64,000 nt of DNA, from NCBI RefSeq assembly GCF_000165425.1, contig NW_001798979.1, positions 186,001 to 250,000 on the forward strand, in the 5' to 3' direction. Every line of letters begins with the position of its first letter. Within the stretch, counting starts at the first letter, position 1. The notes under the pieces were generated by a model. It worked only from the letters and a program-made list of their open reading frames with translations, made no database searches and was not told the origin of the DNA. Below are positions 35,801 to 48,116 of this stretch, one piece after another. Source of the stretch: Paramecium tetraurelia. Its lineage: Eukaryota; Ciliophora; Oligohymenophorea; Peniculida; Parameciidae. A program made the translations under genes and the position numbers.

Positions 35801-38800
35801 TCAATTATACTTTATCATTTTAGATCCATTCATCATCAGGGTCATAACTTGACAGATGATCAAATGAGTCACTGTTAATTACCTAAAATGATTCTGAAAA
35901 GCTGGATTAATTTTCGATTCTACTTTGTTTTGAATTTCTGAATTTAAACTCTAATTTTTCACTTCTTTAAGATAATTCTGAATTACACACTTAAAAACTC
36001 TCTGACTGTTCTTCAATTTCATTAGCAAGCACCTCATTTTGGATCTCAATTCCATCAAGTATTTATTATAAAACAATTGGAAAGTATTTAGTTAGATATA
36101 TTTGGTATTCTTCTTTCGATAAATCATCTTAATGTTTTAGAATTAATTCCACTACTTTATTGTAATTGCCTTGCTATATGTAAGATTCTATTGATCTCCT
36201 AAGGTCTTTAACTTCAAGGAACAGTTATCCTGCTTCTTCGTATTCCCTACAGAAATAAGCAGCTTCAGCCATTTCCATTTTAGCATTTAATTATTTGTAT
36301 AACCTATAAGCATTTTTATACTTTTTCGCTGAAAAGTAACATTGTGCGGCTCTGTTTTATATATTCAACTCTTCAAAAATCAAGGCAGCTTCATAAAATA
36401 AATGTTCTGCGTTTTCTGTTAAAGTTGCTTAAGTAGCTAATTAATAAGCTTATGCTTTTTTTTCTAATTGATAGTCTTTAGCGAATTTAAAACATCTTTT
36501 AGCTTATTCATAATTATTCACTCTAAAAAAGTTTAATCCTTAATTTCTCCAATTATTCTTGTTGTCGAATTATTAACTAAAAAGGATTTCAAATTCTTAG
36601 GCATCCTCAATTTATGTTGTGTAGATAACTTCAATGACTTACAGATCTTCCCATAATTTTTGAATTGTTTTTCTCTTCGTGTAGTTATTATCATAAATGA
36701 TGATTTATCTTTTTGCTCTTGAGAGAGCCACATACAATAATTTGAGTTCTTAACAAAGTGTTTAGTAGTTCACAAATTTATCAATATTATCTGATAAATT
36801 TTATTATTAGGTATTCGGTATTAAGAATAGCTTTTTCATCTCAATACTATAAATAAATTCATGGACCAGAAATACATTTTAATCTTGTTTAATTTTAACG
36901 TCAACGTCTTTTATTTAAAAGTTTTTCAAGATATTCCAATCATCTGAAGTGCAATCGCTATCAGTAAAGAAATTAAATAAAATGACATCATCAAATTCTA
37001 ATCCTTTTGCTTCGTAAATTGTAAGTATTAAGGTTTATTAAAGTGAATCTGGCACCTTGGGTTTAGATTCTTGATCTCTTACAATAATCACTTAATTACT
37101 TCCAAAGGCAATCTAATTTGATTCAATCTTGAAATTCTTTTATAAATAGTTCAGTAATATTTGTTGATCTTCACTTTAAATCACAATTGGTTTCGGACCT
37201 TGTAGACACGATCTTTCCTCCTTATCAAATACATCGATTTTATAAGGAAATAATAGCTCTATCATCCTTATTAATGAATTTGTTAACTGTAAGATTTAAT
37301 CATGAAATCTAAAATTTTGAGGCAATTTGAATGTGGAGATCTCGTTATTTCTATATTTTTTCTTTAGGTTAGAATCGTTCAAGAGATTTCGATATTCAAC
37401 AAACTATTATCCAGTACCCTTTTAAATATTTTAAGCATTATCTCCACAACAAATCAATCCAAAATCTGCAATTGAATTTAACAATATGAAAATGGCATTT
37501 GGAATATCTTGAAGTTCATCCAAAATTAAGTAATGTACATTCTCTAGTACATCATTTCCATATTGTAACTCATAATTTATATGGTTTACGACATCCAATA
37601 GATCATAATAACCTACATTCTATTTAATCATTTCATAATTTTCAAAAGCTTTATATAAAAGTTTCGTATACTCATCTGATAATACTTTGTGATAATAAGA
37701 ATAGTTGTCATAATTCATATATTTATTCGGATATTCATAAGAAGTAGCATGACCTTTAATTTTTGACATAATCTCATACCAAACCAAAGCTGGATCTAGT
37801 TTCTTAATGTCTTAATTTTAATGCTCAATTTTTTTAACTATTTTTGGCCACATCCAATTTAAAAACAAATCAAAAGTCACTTCTTGGGTATTGTTATAAA
37901 CGATAAACTCCTTATCATCATAATCTTTTATTTTCTTTTATAGCTTCTCACAACTATGCTGGCTTGATTGATTTAATGAAACAATCCCTATCTGTTCGTT
38001 GTGCCATTGAGCAGAACAATGCTAAGTTTAAGTAAATTTGAAATAAGGGTTCAGAAGAGAAGCATCAATAGAAAAAATAAGTTTCCTTAGAGTTAAAAAT
38101 GCTGGATATTCGGTTATATCACTCAACTTCTAAAATCTACCCATCTTTTTTTCATAATCATCCATTTCATCTTCATCAGTATCTGAATTATTCTCCTTGG
38201 CCTATGACTCTTGAAGTTCATTAATTATCTCATAAAAGCTTTCCTCTTCCATTTCATTAGATTCTGCTTATTCTTCTGGTTTTTTCTAAAATTTGTCTTT
38301 TATCAACTCTTGAAAATTTTCAATTAATTGCAGATAATTTTATTTAATTTACCATGCCAACAGAGGACTGGCTGTTACAAAAAGTATTTTTAAGGTAAGT
38401 TTATCTTTCTGTAGATATTATTAACTTTGAGTTTCTTATTTGATTTAAGAATTAATATATGCATTTGATGTTTTTAATTGCTACCTTAGATTAAACAATG
38501 CGTCTAGAATAAATACTTTAAATAAAGCACAAGTTGTTTTACCAGTTCCACTTCTTCCCAAAATAAATGTAATGCCTTTCCAAACAATTGCTTATAATTA
38601 TTATTCTGTTATTTTATTCTTGAATTTTGGTAATTTTGATATTAGTTTACTGATCTATGATGCTGAAGGAAGGCAAATATATTCCTTTATCAAATAATAA
38701 TCGGCAGTTTAAGCATTAATTTTCATAATCTTTTTCTGAATTGATTCATATAATTTCTTTGTCATCCAGGTTTTTGTTTGGTCATCAAATATATACAATT

Positions 38801-39594
38801 GGCTATCCAATTTTATGGTTTCAAATGATCTAGGTGAGATGAGTAGATTTCTATTTCTTGTTTTGATTCCTATTTTGATTTCACTTGAAATATGACAAGA
38901 CCTTTGCTTTTCTTTGATCAATTTAATATTTAACAATACATCATTAGATTTCAACTATTGATGAAGGTTATCGTCTAATATTGTCTAAGATTGCTTTATT
39001 AAATAATCATTGTTTCCATAAGATTCGTTAATTGAATCAATAAAACGCATTTTATGAATAAACTTAATCTATTCTAACTGCCCTGATGAATTGGTGATGT
39101 ATTGTTTTTCAGGCAAAATTAATACAATGATTTATAAAGAATCCAATGGAAATAAGCTGGCAACAAAAGCATATTAAAAAGGCAATTTTAAACTACCGCA
39201 ATTTAAATACAATATCTTTGTATATTCCTTATTTTCTTCATTAAATCTGCCTTATAATAGGTAGGACAAAATTAGCATTAATGGAATACAATAGTAAGTT
39301 CTGATTTTGCTAATGAATGTTTCTATCTTAATTCATAACCGTACCCGTTAAATCGAATTCCCAAAGACGATTAGGGAATAACTGATTGATGTTTACAGAT
39401 TTTAAAGTCTGATCTTGGTATTCAGCTTAGAATTTAAATTATCTTAAATATTGGATCACAAATTCATGAGGATGCTCAAATTTTTATGTATTCTAATTCA
39501 ATTATTCAATAATTGCCAACAATTTGCTTTCATATTAAAGCCGATTTTCAGTGTACAAATTAAATTGATCCTCTTTTAATTAGCATTCACTCAT
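32817..39594 (-). CDS. Giant superfamily 1 (UvrD/TRANK1-like) helicase with TPR-like and coiled-coil regions
   Basis: About 2,230 residues. Helicase motifs in order: FILGRSGTGKTTCALF (Walker A, near residue 350), LILDELQDIPNAIF (Walker B, near 690), YEAKGLEFDDVILFN (motif V, near 870) and LLYVALSRAKRQIIIY (motif VI, near 955). A region of paired helices follows (AAQCYFSAKKYKNAYRLYKQ, MAEAAYFCREYEEAG), then over 1,000 residues without known domains. Layout resembles TRANK1/TPR-ankyrin helicases. One frame is open from about 39240 to about 33160. An intron near 39246-39340 is required but its ends are unsure. At the 3' end introns of 25 bp (about 33137-33161) and 29 bp (about 32949-32977) lead to a 90-residue coiled coil; this tail could be a separate gene. 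Confidence 0.8.
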
Positions 39595-39926
39595 TCAAAT
39601 GATGTATTTTTATTAAAGAATTAAATATATCATTTAACAATGCTATAATGTAATTGTATGTATGTTATTAAGTTTCTTATAAAATATATTCAATTTTTAA
39701 TGATTTTTATAAACAATCTTCATAAAAATATTTGTTTTTTGTTAAGTTATTTCATTTTATATTGTTGATAATAATTGGATTGCAAGTGCTCTTTTTAGGC
39801 AACACTAAAATAAACACTCAAAAGCAATGTAAAATCAAGATAATTTCTGACTTTTTTGCCCTTATAAAGATAAGATCATTTTAAAGTATATGCTTATGGA
39901 TTATATTATATTATATTATAAAAATA
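39595..39926. promoter_or_regulatory. Divergent promoter region with TTATA repeat
   Basis: 332 bp between the starts of two divergent genes. Contains four tandem TTATA units at 39901-39920, ending six bases before the ATG of the plus-strand gene, and long A/T runs. Assigned as a shared regulatory region from position only. Confidence 0.35.
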
Positions 39927-40713
39927 ATGGATTTGAATAATAATATGCACTCAAAAATCCCAAGCCTGAAATGTAATCTTTAGTTTTTAATAATTTTAGA
40001 GGGGGACAAGTCTTTTTAAAGATACCAAAATCCATTGAATGAATTATAAATTAAAAGTGAATCTGACTCGTTTGAGTAGAAGCAACCTGAATACATACCG
40101 CAAATCTAGCCTTACATATTTTATCCCCCCACTCCAATATATCCAATAATAGGTGTCATTTATAGCTTATTGTAGGGGAAATAAAGGATGAGTTCATTGA
40201 TTAAGCTCACCAGTTCATGAAGCATGGAATCCAAAATAGTCTAGCTGGCATGATCTGGTAACAAATCAGAACCCAGGACCAGTTCAAAACTAATTAAACT
40301 GTTTACGGTTGTAAAAAGATGTGCCAAATTGATTCCATGCTAATCGGCAGATATTACAATTAAAAGTATTGGGTAATGAGTATAATGCTATTGAGATATT
40401 TCAAAATTCGAATCAGAAGTATAAATTGGATCATACATAAACTGAAAATACTGGTTGGCTTAAGTCAAGATTAAAATATAGATATAAATCTTAGATTTAT
40501 GTCACATTTGTAGAAATGATTGATCTAATTCAAGAGGAAGGAGAAGTACGCATGAACGCAAGAACTCAAGCAATACGGTTATAAAACGTAAAAGGGTTCT
40601 AAAATCTTGAAAGATAGATTTCATAATTGGCTAAATCAAAAAAAATTTTTGATGCATTTTTGCTAGAAATTTAAAAAGTGTTAGCAGAATTTATTTTCTC
40701 GTCCTTAAATTGA
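39927..40713 (+). CDS. Protein of unknown function
   Basis: 237 residues; introns 39973-39999, 40153-40175 and 40373-40395 (23-27 bp), exon sums in phase. N-terminus polar with a Pro/Tyr/Ile-rich stretch (YIFYPPTPIYPIIG), then a helical part with three Cys and many charged residues: MKHGIQNSLAGMIWQQIRTQ, YGCKKMCQIDSML. The C-terminal 80 residues are helical (VEMIDLIQEEGEVRMNARTQ). No signal peptide or membrane span and no family recognised. Confidence 0.6.
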
Positions 40714-41653
40714 CTATTAAATAATGAATGACTTTTAAAATTAATCAGACAAAGTTGCTGAACTTCATTAATTATTTATTCTAAATTTTTTATTTGAAAT
40801 ATATACATATAAATTTTGATTGAATTTATAGAACAATTGAAGCTACAAGATATCAATTAAAAATTACAACATTCACCAAAGATACTATTATAATGATTTA
40901 GGGGGTATATTGAATCTACAGTTTTTTTCGTTTCGTTCATACTAAATTGCATTAAGTTTATCTAAATTTTTTGTAGATCAATAAATGTCATTCTTGACTT
41001 TGCGTTAAGCAATATCCTTAAAATTTGATGTTATCACTTAGTTGAATAGCATTTAATCATGAAAATCAGGTTAGTAACTTTTTAATCTGATAAACAATAG
41101 TTTGAAAGTGTCTTACAAACAAAAAAACTTGTAGAAAAAATATCTTTTTTAAAGATTATATAATTTAATTATTAACAAAATAGAAAATTAATTATTAGAT
41201 ATAAAAATAAAGCAGCTAAGATGAATGATCAATAAGCAAATGGCATTTAGTTTATAAGATTGATTTCAGATAAGATAGAAGGATTTAGGTTACGAATGAG
41301 AATTATTACCAACTAGCAAAAAAATAGGAGATTAAAATGGTAAGGGTAGATAAGATTTGGGTTAATATTCTATTTTAATATATAGTATAACAATAAGAGT
41401 GACTTCGTGGTATATCAAAAACAAAGTTATTGATAGAAAATATGAGATACAATAAGAATATCATAATTTTGATTGAGGTGAGATTATTAGAAATCATACA
41501 AAATGATAATAAGCAAATGCATAGAGAGATAGAATTATGCAATTGATAAAGCAAGTATAAATAGATATAAATGTCAAAGAATAGGAACTATTTATTGATG
41601 ATACAATTAATGTTGACATTATTACATTGATATTATTTTGTTTAATTTCCTAT
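40714..41653. other. 940-bp interval; possible unresolved small gene at 41221-41650
   Basis: 40714-41220 is AT-rich with no coding frame. From an ATG at 41221 a frame begins MNDQQANGIQFIRLISDKIEGF; a 29-bp intron (about 41287-41315) would extend it. Further along a frame with NAQRDRIMQLIKQVQIDINV and a hydrophobic end (IITLILFCLISYSLF) has a SNARE-like look, but TGAs and frame changes between them could not be bridged. It would overlap the stop of the convergent PP2C gene. Confidence 0.3.
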
Positions 41654-42659
41654 TCACTTTTTCAAATACACTAAAATGGTTGTCATGTTATCACAACCTG
41701 TTCCTTAACTTGTGTCTGGGGCTAACAATTAATCCAATAAATCTTCGGCTGCTTTGCTTAATAAGTTTTCAGTGACAGGTGAATTTCCCAAGGTTGTATT
41801 GACATGTTTAAGCAATTCTTAGTGATTGAGAGTTTCAAACACTCCGTCGCATCCCATCAATATGAATCTTCAATGACATTAAAGATCTTACTTGTCTTGA
41901 GGGGTCAACTCTGTTTTTTTGACATCAGGAAAAGCTATGATTAATTGTTCATTAGGTCTCAATTTGCTATCACTCTTATATTCCAAATCTCCCAAGGCCC
42001 TTGATAAATTTAGGTTACCTAGAGAAGATTAAAATAATTAAATTACCATTGACTCTACCATCACTTACAAAACCTCCTGCTCTTTCAATTCTTGACTTCT
42101 CTTCGTTATTATCTGGCTTATGATCAACACTCATATCGAAGTTTGTATTGTTTCTACATAATACTGACCTTGAGTCTCCTGCATTAGCAACATACAAGGT
42201 GTTCTTGTGAATCAAAGCAACATTGGCAGTGCATCCAGCATAGGACTCTATTATTTACTTTAAAAATCACCATCAGTATCGGTGGCCTTATAATTGTTCA
42301 ATTCTTTGGCTCCCTCTGGTGTCATCAACAATTCATCCATCTTCAAGAATGTCTCTTTGAGAGCATCTTCAAATTTCTATTCCTTGAAATTTTTATTCTT
42401 TAGCAATTCATCGATAAAGTGTTTCTCTACGAATTATGCTACCTCTCTTCCTCCATGTCCATCGAACACGCCAAAAACAGATACATCTTGCACTATATCT
42501 GGTCTGTGAATATGTGCATCCTCCATTGTGTTTCTCCACCCTTTGGTATACATCCTAAAAAGTAATACCTTGCATTTCCGAAGCTGCAAATATTACAGAC
42601 TTTCCTTCTCCACTCGTGGTTACTTTCTCTCTTTTTGGTTAACTTAGATATGGCCCCAT
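41654..42659 (-). CDS. Protein phosphatase 2C, canonical 300-residue form
   Basis: 300 residues; introns 42541-42568, 42248-42270, 42019-42046 and 41868-41891 (23-28 bp). It starts MGPYLSQPKREK, the N-myristoylation-compatible start shared with animal PPM1A/B. Full motif set: GWRNTMEDAHI, VFGVFDGHGGREVA, YAGCTANVALI, NAGDSRSVLC, VDHKPDN, NLSRALGDLEYK, LMGCDGVFE and GCDNMTTILVYL. This is close to the PP2C characterised from Paramecium tetraurelia as I remember it, and is the best evidence for the genus. It dephosphorylates Ser/Thr with Mg/Mn and is implicated in ciliary control. Same strand as, and 57 bp downstream of, the next unknown gene. Confidence 0.95.
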
Positions 42660-42716
42660 TTTATTTTAATTTTATTTAATTTCATAGATATCCGCATTTT
42701 CAATATAAATAAATTA

Positions 42717-43400
42717 TCAGTATTTCCCTCTTTGAATCCAATCCGGTTCATATTTAGTCCTCTGTATACTTCCGATTGATTGAACATTTCCAGGTTAAGC
42801 ATTATTGCTAGTTCTGAACATGATATCACAATCCTTTGAAAATCGTTCCTGATTCGTGATGTTGGTATACGAATTGAATTTGTCATACATCTTGGATTCT
42901 GAATAATCAATTACACTTGATGACCCCTCCAAATATCTTCTTATCTTATTTTTTACTATTATTTACTTTTGCATAATTCTTGTCAACTTTCCCGCTAATC
43001 TCCCCCTTTATTCTACCAATCTGCCCATTATTCCATTGGATATCTGCAGGATACAATTCTCGATCCTTCGATTTAATTGCTACTACATTGTCGCCTCTCA
43101 ACTTAAAAATAGGTTTGTGGGAACTTTAATTTTAACTACATGAAAATTCTACAATTCAATACATCTTCTTCTCCTTCCCCTTCAATCTCAGCTAATCATA
43201 GAAGTCTCTCTCTAAATATGCTATTATTCCAAATTACATTCAACTCCATACGTATTCACTGATTTCGATTTCTGATCATTCTTGCCAACTTAAGGCTTTA
43301 AGTAATGATTTGTAATATCATATAGTGACTAGGCTCTTTCCTACTTTCCTTCTGGAAATATTTGTGTTGGCCCATAATTTTTTAGTAATCCAGTCCTCAT
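42717..43400 (-). CDS. Protein of unknown function
   Basis: 202 residues; introns 43212-43237 (26 bp), 43136-43162 (27 bp) and 42945-42966 (22 bp), exon sums in phase. N-terminus MRTGLLKNYGPTQIFPEGKQ; middle basic with FKLRGDNVVAIKSKDRE; C-terminus IQRTKYEPDWIQRGKY. The N-terminal start and the tryptophan-containing end look conserved, but no domain is recognised. Without the last intron the frame closes 65 codons early with an unrelated tail, which supports the splice model. The next gene downstream is PP2C, 57 bp away. Confidence 0.62.
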
Positions 43401-44036
43401 TCTATTTTTTAATTTATTTTGATTATTATATATAATCTATCTTCATAAATCTATTATTATGATAACATTTCTATATTTGTAGAGTATATTAAAGAATAGT
43501 TAAGTGATAGAGTATTGTCTAATTCAGTTATTTTTCATTTATCCTACATTGAGTATTATATTAATTGTAATTAGTCTATGAAATATAAATGTCAAAGAAG
43601 TAATTTTACTAATATATTAATGAGAATCAAATTTAATTGTTATTGATTATTCAAATTTCATATTAAATATGTATCCTTTTATATTTTAATTTCTGAATTC
43701 TAAAATATCTAAATTTTCATTCTAATAGTAATCCAAAAACTATTTGTAAAGCATATAATGTCAAAATATGAAAACTTTGAATTTAATGAATTCAATATCG
43801 TGTAATCTATTTATTTCTTTTAATTAATCGATTTATTAAAATAGGTTGTGTTGAGAATTGAATTTATTGAATGCAAAAGAATTCAGAAGCAACTGATATT
43901 TTTATTAACTTTCCCCTCTTTACTGCTCCTTCTGTTATGGATTTATCTATTTCAGATGAGTCAATTTAAATGGGAATAGCAACCTTTTATATGAGAATAT
44001 ATAATAATCATAAATAATGGAAAAAACAATTACTCA
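43401..44036. other. 636-bp AT-rich interval with one weak frame
   Basis: Mostly A/T. At 43871 a plus-strand ATG opens a 78-codon frame (MQKNSEATDIFINFPLFTAP and MGIATFYMRIYNN) that runs 71 bp into the 3' end of the convergent coiled-coil gene before TGA 44105-44107. The first 45 codons look protein-like. Reported here as weak. Confidence 0.3.
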
Positions 44037-44905
44037 TCATTGCTATTTTTCAATAACAAAACTTGAATTACAGTAATTATTAAGACAAATTCTTGACAGC
44101 CCTTTGAATAAAGGACTGGAAGTATGAGTAGATACATAAGTACTTCGTTAAGCACTTTTAGAATTCTTTGTTCTTTCAGTCTCTTTAAAGAGTTTCTTGT
44201 AATTGTCTTGTAACTCAATTAAGCTTTCGTCTTTTTCAATCATTGTTATTTTTAATCTCTCAATATCAATCTTACCCTATTGTATAATTTTTAATTAATC
44301 CTGTATCTGCAATCTCAGTAGTAATAAATCTTCAGAATACTATTAATTTTCAGTTTCCAAAATCTTGATCGTTTGAAGAAGCTCATAAATGTGTCCCTGC
44401 AGTTTCTTATTGCATTCTTATGCCACATAAATTTGGGCTGATTCATAATAACAATAATTAGTACATTGGTAAGAATTAGCCTGATTTTTCATTTGATTGT
44501 GAGCCTTCAATTTGAGGTTCAATTTCATCAAAGCCTGGTAGTTTTAAGCATCTCTCTTCAAACTCTCATATTCAGCCTTCGATACTGAACTAAATATACA
44601 TTGTTACATACTTCTAACTGTATCATCTTTCAACTCTATGATAGAATCCTGACTTAGGTGGCGGTTTGTGTTGTTCGTTGGATTTGTGGTGTAGTTTTCG
44701 TCCTTTTTGCAACTAGAAAGAAAATAGTATGCCTTCATTAATAATCAAGTTCACTTACTTCCTACTGAAACTCCGGTGACTATTAACTTGAGTTATCATC
44801 TCCGAATGATGGGATGTCTAAAGTTTTAACCTCGATTTTTTTGGTTTCGCAAGGCTCAAACAAATCATGAATTTAAGTCTATGTTAAATATATGTTAGAA
44901 GACAT
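44037..44905 (-). CDS. Coiled-coil protein
   Basis: 280 residues; one 26-bp intron (44733-44758). Polar N-terminus with KIEVKTLDIPSFGDD, an Asn/Thr linker, then a coiled coil from about residue 90 to 240 (KAEYESLKRDAQNYQALMKL, LLQTIKILETENQQYSEDLL). An unusual cluster of Cys and Tyr (YQCTNYCYYES) interrupts the coil. Ends in a short Cys-containing tail (SRICLNNYC). No family recognised. It starts 44 bp downstream of the COMM-domain gene's stop on the same strand. Confidence 0.68.
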
Positions 44906-44948
44906 TCTTTTAACAAAATAATTTTTTTATTTATATTTTTAATAAATT

Positions 44949-45638
44949 TCATAACATCTAACCCAGCTTCTTTATTTTTTATTATCTGGCTGATTCTAAT
45001 TGCGACACTAAATAGCTTATCTCCTATTAAAGGTTTTTGAGGTTCGCATAATCGGTCTCCAAAAATACTTACTCGATTTTTCCGCATTCTCTTGAATTGT
45101 CGTACTCCAAATCAAATTTCATAAATATTCTGGGCTTGAACTCCTCCTCATACCCTCTGGATGCTATCTAAAACAATAGAACCAACATATCACTTAGATG
45201 TCGTATCTCCATTCCAAATTCTTATAATAAGGCATGCCGTCTGACTCGATGAAACTGAGTCTCTTGTGCAACTAAGTTGAATTTGCCTCTAATTTCTATA
45301 TTCATCCTAATATTGCATTACTTGTAAAAACAATGCTTTTCTGTCTTCCTTGAATTTCAGGAATTCTACATTTTGTCTGAATTATCTATCCCCAAATTTG
45401 AACTTCCCAAAATAGGACACCAATTTCAATGCCAACCTGAAGTATCTATCTGCTTCATTCTCATCAATTTCAAGCACCTCTGTAAATATAATTAATCTCT
45501 ATCTAAACCTGCTAATGTTGTTTGAGTATCATGCTTAACGATGTAACTTATAGCAAAATTTATGATTTTTTCATATGAATTTAAATCGACTCCATCCAAA
45601 ATTTGTACTTCTTCAATAAATTTATCACTCAAAATCAT
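44949..45638 (-). CDS. COMM-domain protein (COMMD family)
   Basis: 202 residues in four exons; introns 45480-45508 (29 bp), 45296-45321 (26 bp) and 45168-45193 (26 bp), exon sums in phase. The C-terminal COMM domain shows the hallmark MPYYKNLEWRYDIQIAS strand, a FKPRIFMKFDLEYD strand and the last helix ETDYANLKNLQQEISYLV. The helical N-terminal half is typical of the HN domain. Length matches human COMMD1-10. COMMD proteins form a ring complex that joins CCDC22/CCDC93 and retriever in endosomal recycling. Which COMMD this is cannot be told. Confidence 0.85.
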
Positions 45639-46039
45639 ATTAAGGAAAAATTTTAATAAAAACTATTATTATCATTTTTCATTGCAAGAATTATTATCAC
45701 CTAATACTAGGGGCTCTCTGTTACTTAGAGCAATTCAAGATTATCTATAACATAGTATGAACTGAATTAAAAATACTCATCAAAATCTATTGTAGAATTT
45801 CAATTGGAACAGCTAACACTATTAACAAATTAAGATATCAATATGTGGGTTTTCATGAGAACTAATTTGATCATTAAGAAATTATGATTATTGTATTTAT
45901 TCATATTGGATGTTCAGATATTGAAGAAAATCGTAAGAAACATTTAATAAATAGGATTCTAATTAAAGATAAAAAATATTAGAATCACAAAGATTAAGAC
46001 TTTTTCTGAAATGATGATTATTATTTATAAATATTAAAA
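45639..46039. other. 401-bp AT-rich intergenic region
   Basis: Upstream of the COMM-domain gene and downstream of the phosphatase gene, both minus strand. No supported gene; only short frames. Confidence 0.5.
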
Positions 46040-46766
46040 TCATTTTTTGAAAGATTAAACTTGCTTAACATTATTTGAAAACACTGGTTTTGGTAATTTA
46101 GAAGCAGGAGTTAACTAGTTTCTTCTAATTGTTGTTTTTTTTTCGCTAATTGGAATTTAATGAGGTTGTATTGTTAATTATTGCTATTAAATCATTGGCT
46201 TTACTGCCGATTAAGATATTTATTATTATTATTAAGCAATTTCTGTTTCAACCTTCCCATTACCATTCAGTAATTCTCTTTCAAATTGCTTGAGCTATCT
46301 TTAAAATCCAAAGTTAGGGCAAACTACACTTCTCTTCAATCTTGCAAATTAAAATGCTTCTTAAAATGACATCCCCTATTTTCTCATGAGATATGCAATA
46401 ACTGTGGCAGCTGATCTAGATACACCAGCAGCACAATGTACAAGCACGCTGCCCTTTAGTAGACCCTCGTCTATTTATTAATAGGTATCCCCCCATATTC
46501 TCTTTATATTACAGGATTCAATATCCAGAATATTGTAAACCTATGATTATGTAAAGAATTAATACTTTATGAACAATATCAGAAGTAGGAGGATATTTAA
46601 CATTTAAACCTGATGCAACTGTTAATACGGTTTTGATATTCTTTTATTTCAAGAGTTATTGATTGATTGCTGCAGTGTAGTCTCCTAACCACAAAGCTCC
46701 TTAACTCTCTGTTTAATCTAAAATGGTATTCATGCTTTTGTAGTTATTTATGCCTCTAAATAGCAT
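46040..46766 (-). CDS. Dual-specificity protein phosphatase (DSP/MKP type)
   Basis: 233 residues; one 25-bp intron (46541-46565). The signature loop is VHCAAGVSRSAATVIAYLM (HCxxGxSRS), with the upstream ALWLGDYTAA strand, TVLTVASGLN and the general acid Asp expected in the ESCNIKRIWGDT-adjacent segment. After the catalytic domain comes FARLKRSVVCPNFGFQRQL, typical of DSPs. The last 80 residues are a Gln/Lys-rich low-complexity tail. It removes phosphate from Tyr and Ser/Thr of substrates such as MAP kinases. The ATG chosen gives a compact enzyme; upstream in-frame codons lack another ATG. Confidence 0.9.
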
Positions 46767-47494
46767 ATCGATGTAGATTATTATTCTAGAAATAAAAATA
46801 ATTAATAATTTAAATAACAATTTAGTTCAAATTTATATTAACTAAATTCTTTCAAAATCTATTTTCCACATCCTTTGAAAAATAACCATTCATCCTTAAT
46901 TCTATTAGTTGCTTAAATTAAATTATTCTTAGAACTATTTCTTGAGTACAAAAAATGTTAGATTTAATCATAATTATGTTGTAGATTCAAACTAGAGTTC
47001 CAATAATTGATTCATGGTTTGCAGAATATTGAATTACTGTGAAAATTCAAATAAATTTGAGCAAAGGATATTGTAAAATTACAATAGGATATTGATTATT
47101 TAATTCAATAATTTATTAAGAAAGAATTAATAAATTCAATACTCAGTATTATTGAGATATCACAATCAAATTTGATGACTGTGCTAATTTACTATCCATT
47201 TGAGAGGAACAGTCTCTATTGGTTATTAGAATGTAATGAGAATATTATCTGAAATAAAGTAAAATAATTGCAGAGGGAGAATTAATTTTTATTAATTTAA
47301 ATCTTCATATTGTTAAATTAATTAGTAGAGAAATGATTGTTCTTCTCAAAAGGTCTGGATGTGTGACAAATGCGAGTGATTTCTAGGGGAAAGAAAAAGC
47401 ATTTAAAAATCCTGTGTTTTTGAGCTGATTATTAAATACCTAAGGATATTAATTAAATCAACAAAATATTTTCCAAACATCAGTTATTAACATA
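46767..47494. other. 728-bp divergent intergenic region
   Basis: Separates divergent genes. Very AT-rich, with only short frames. A segment at about 47351-47400 is somewhat richer in G (TCTGGATGTGTGACAAATGC). A short upstream exon of the phosphatase around 46920-46870 is conceivable (an ATG frame of 13 codons) but not needed. Confidence 0.4.
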
Positions 47495-48116
47495 ATGTCT
47501 TCAAATATTTAAAGTGCTGCCGTAACAAATGAGATCTCTTAAATGATTGCTGAATATAACCCAGAAGAAGAGATGCTAGAATTAGCTTCTTCATAAAAAT
47601 ACTTCTCTGATTTGTTTGACGAGATTGTAGGAATAAATATTTAAACCCTAGAGGAAAAGCAAAATGCAGATGAGTAAGACTTTTTCTAATTATGTTTTAG
47701 ATAGTTGAGCAAAATTAAGCTTAGAATTAGAAAAACTGGGAAATCTGTAAGAAAAGGGAATAAAATTAGTGCGTTTTAGGTGAATAGAAGTACCATGGTC
47801 GAGGGAAATTCATTTAAAAAAGGCGATTTTAATAATGATTACTTTGAAATGCCAATGTACTAAGAAAATTAAGGGGAATGGCAATAAGAAGAATAGGAAG
47901 CTTAAGTGGAGCAGCTTGCTATTCCCCAGTAATTAATCAGCTTCCCATGCCAAGGTATCTATGTGATTAATTTCAGATTAAGATTTGCTGCTCCAAGATC
48001 AACAAGATATTATTAGAATTAACAAGGTTGATTTGAAGGTCACCAGAAACATTAGCAACTTGAACAAGAACTCCAAGGATTTGAGTTCGTCGTCATCAAG
48101 TCTAATTTCGAATTGA
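47495..48116 (+). CDS. Protein of unknown function, acidic/Gln-rich
   Basis: 190 residues; introns 47674-47700 (27 bp) and 47955-47976 (22 bp). N-terminus helical and acidic (EISQMIAEYNPEEEMLELAS), then a basic segment (KIKLRIRKTGKSVRKGNK), a Gln/Glu-rich linker and a C-terminal part RINKVDLKVTRNISNLNKN followed by a poly-Ser run. The second intron is needed: without it the frame stops within 25 codons. No family recognised. Confidence 0.58.

Noticed and set aside
42644-42910. 88-codon minus-strand frame MIIQNPRCMTNS...
   Set aside because: Another frame of the last exon of the unknown gene at 42717-43400, which reads better with the 22-bp intron.
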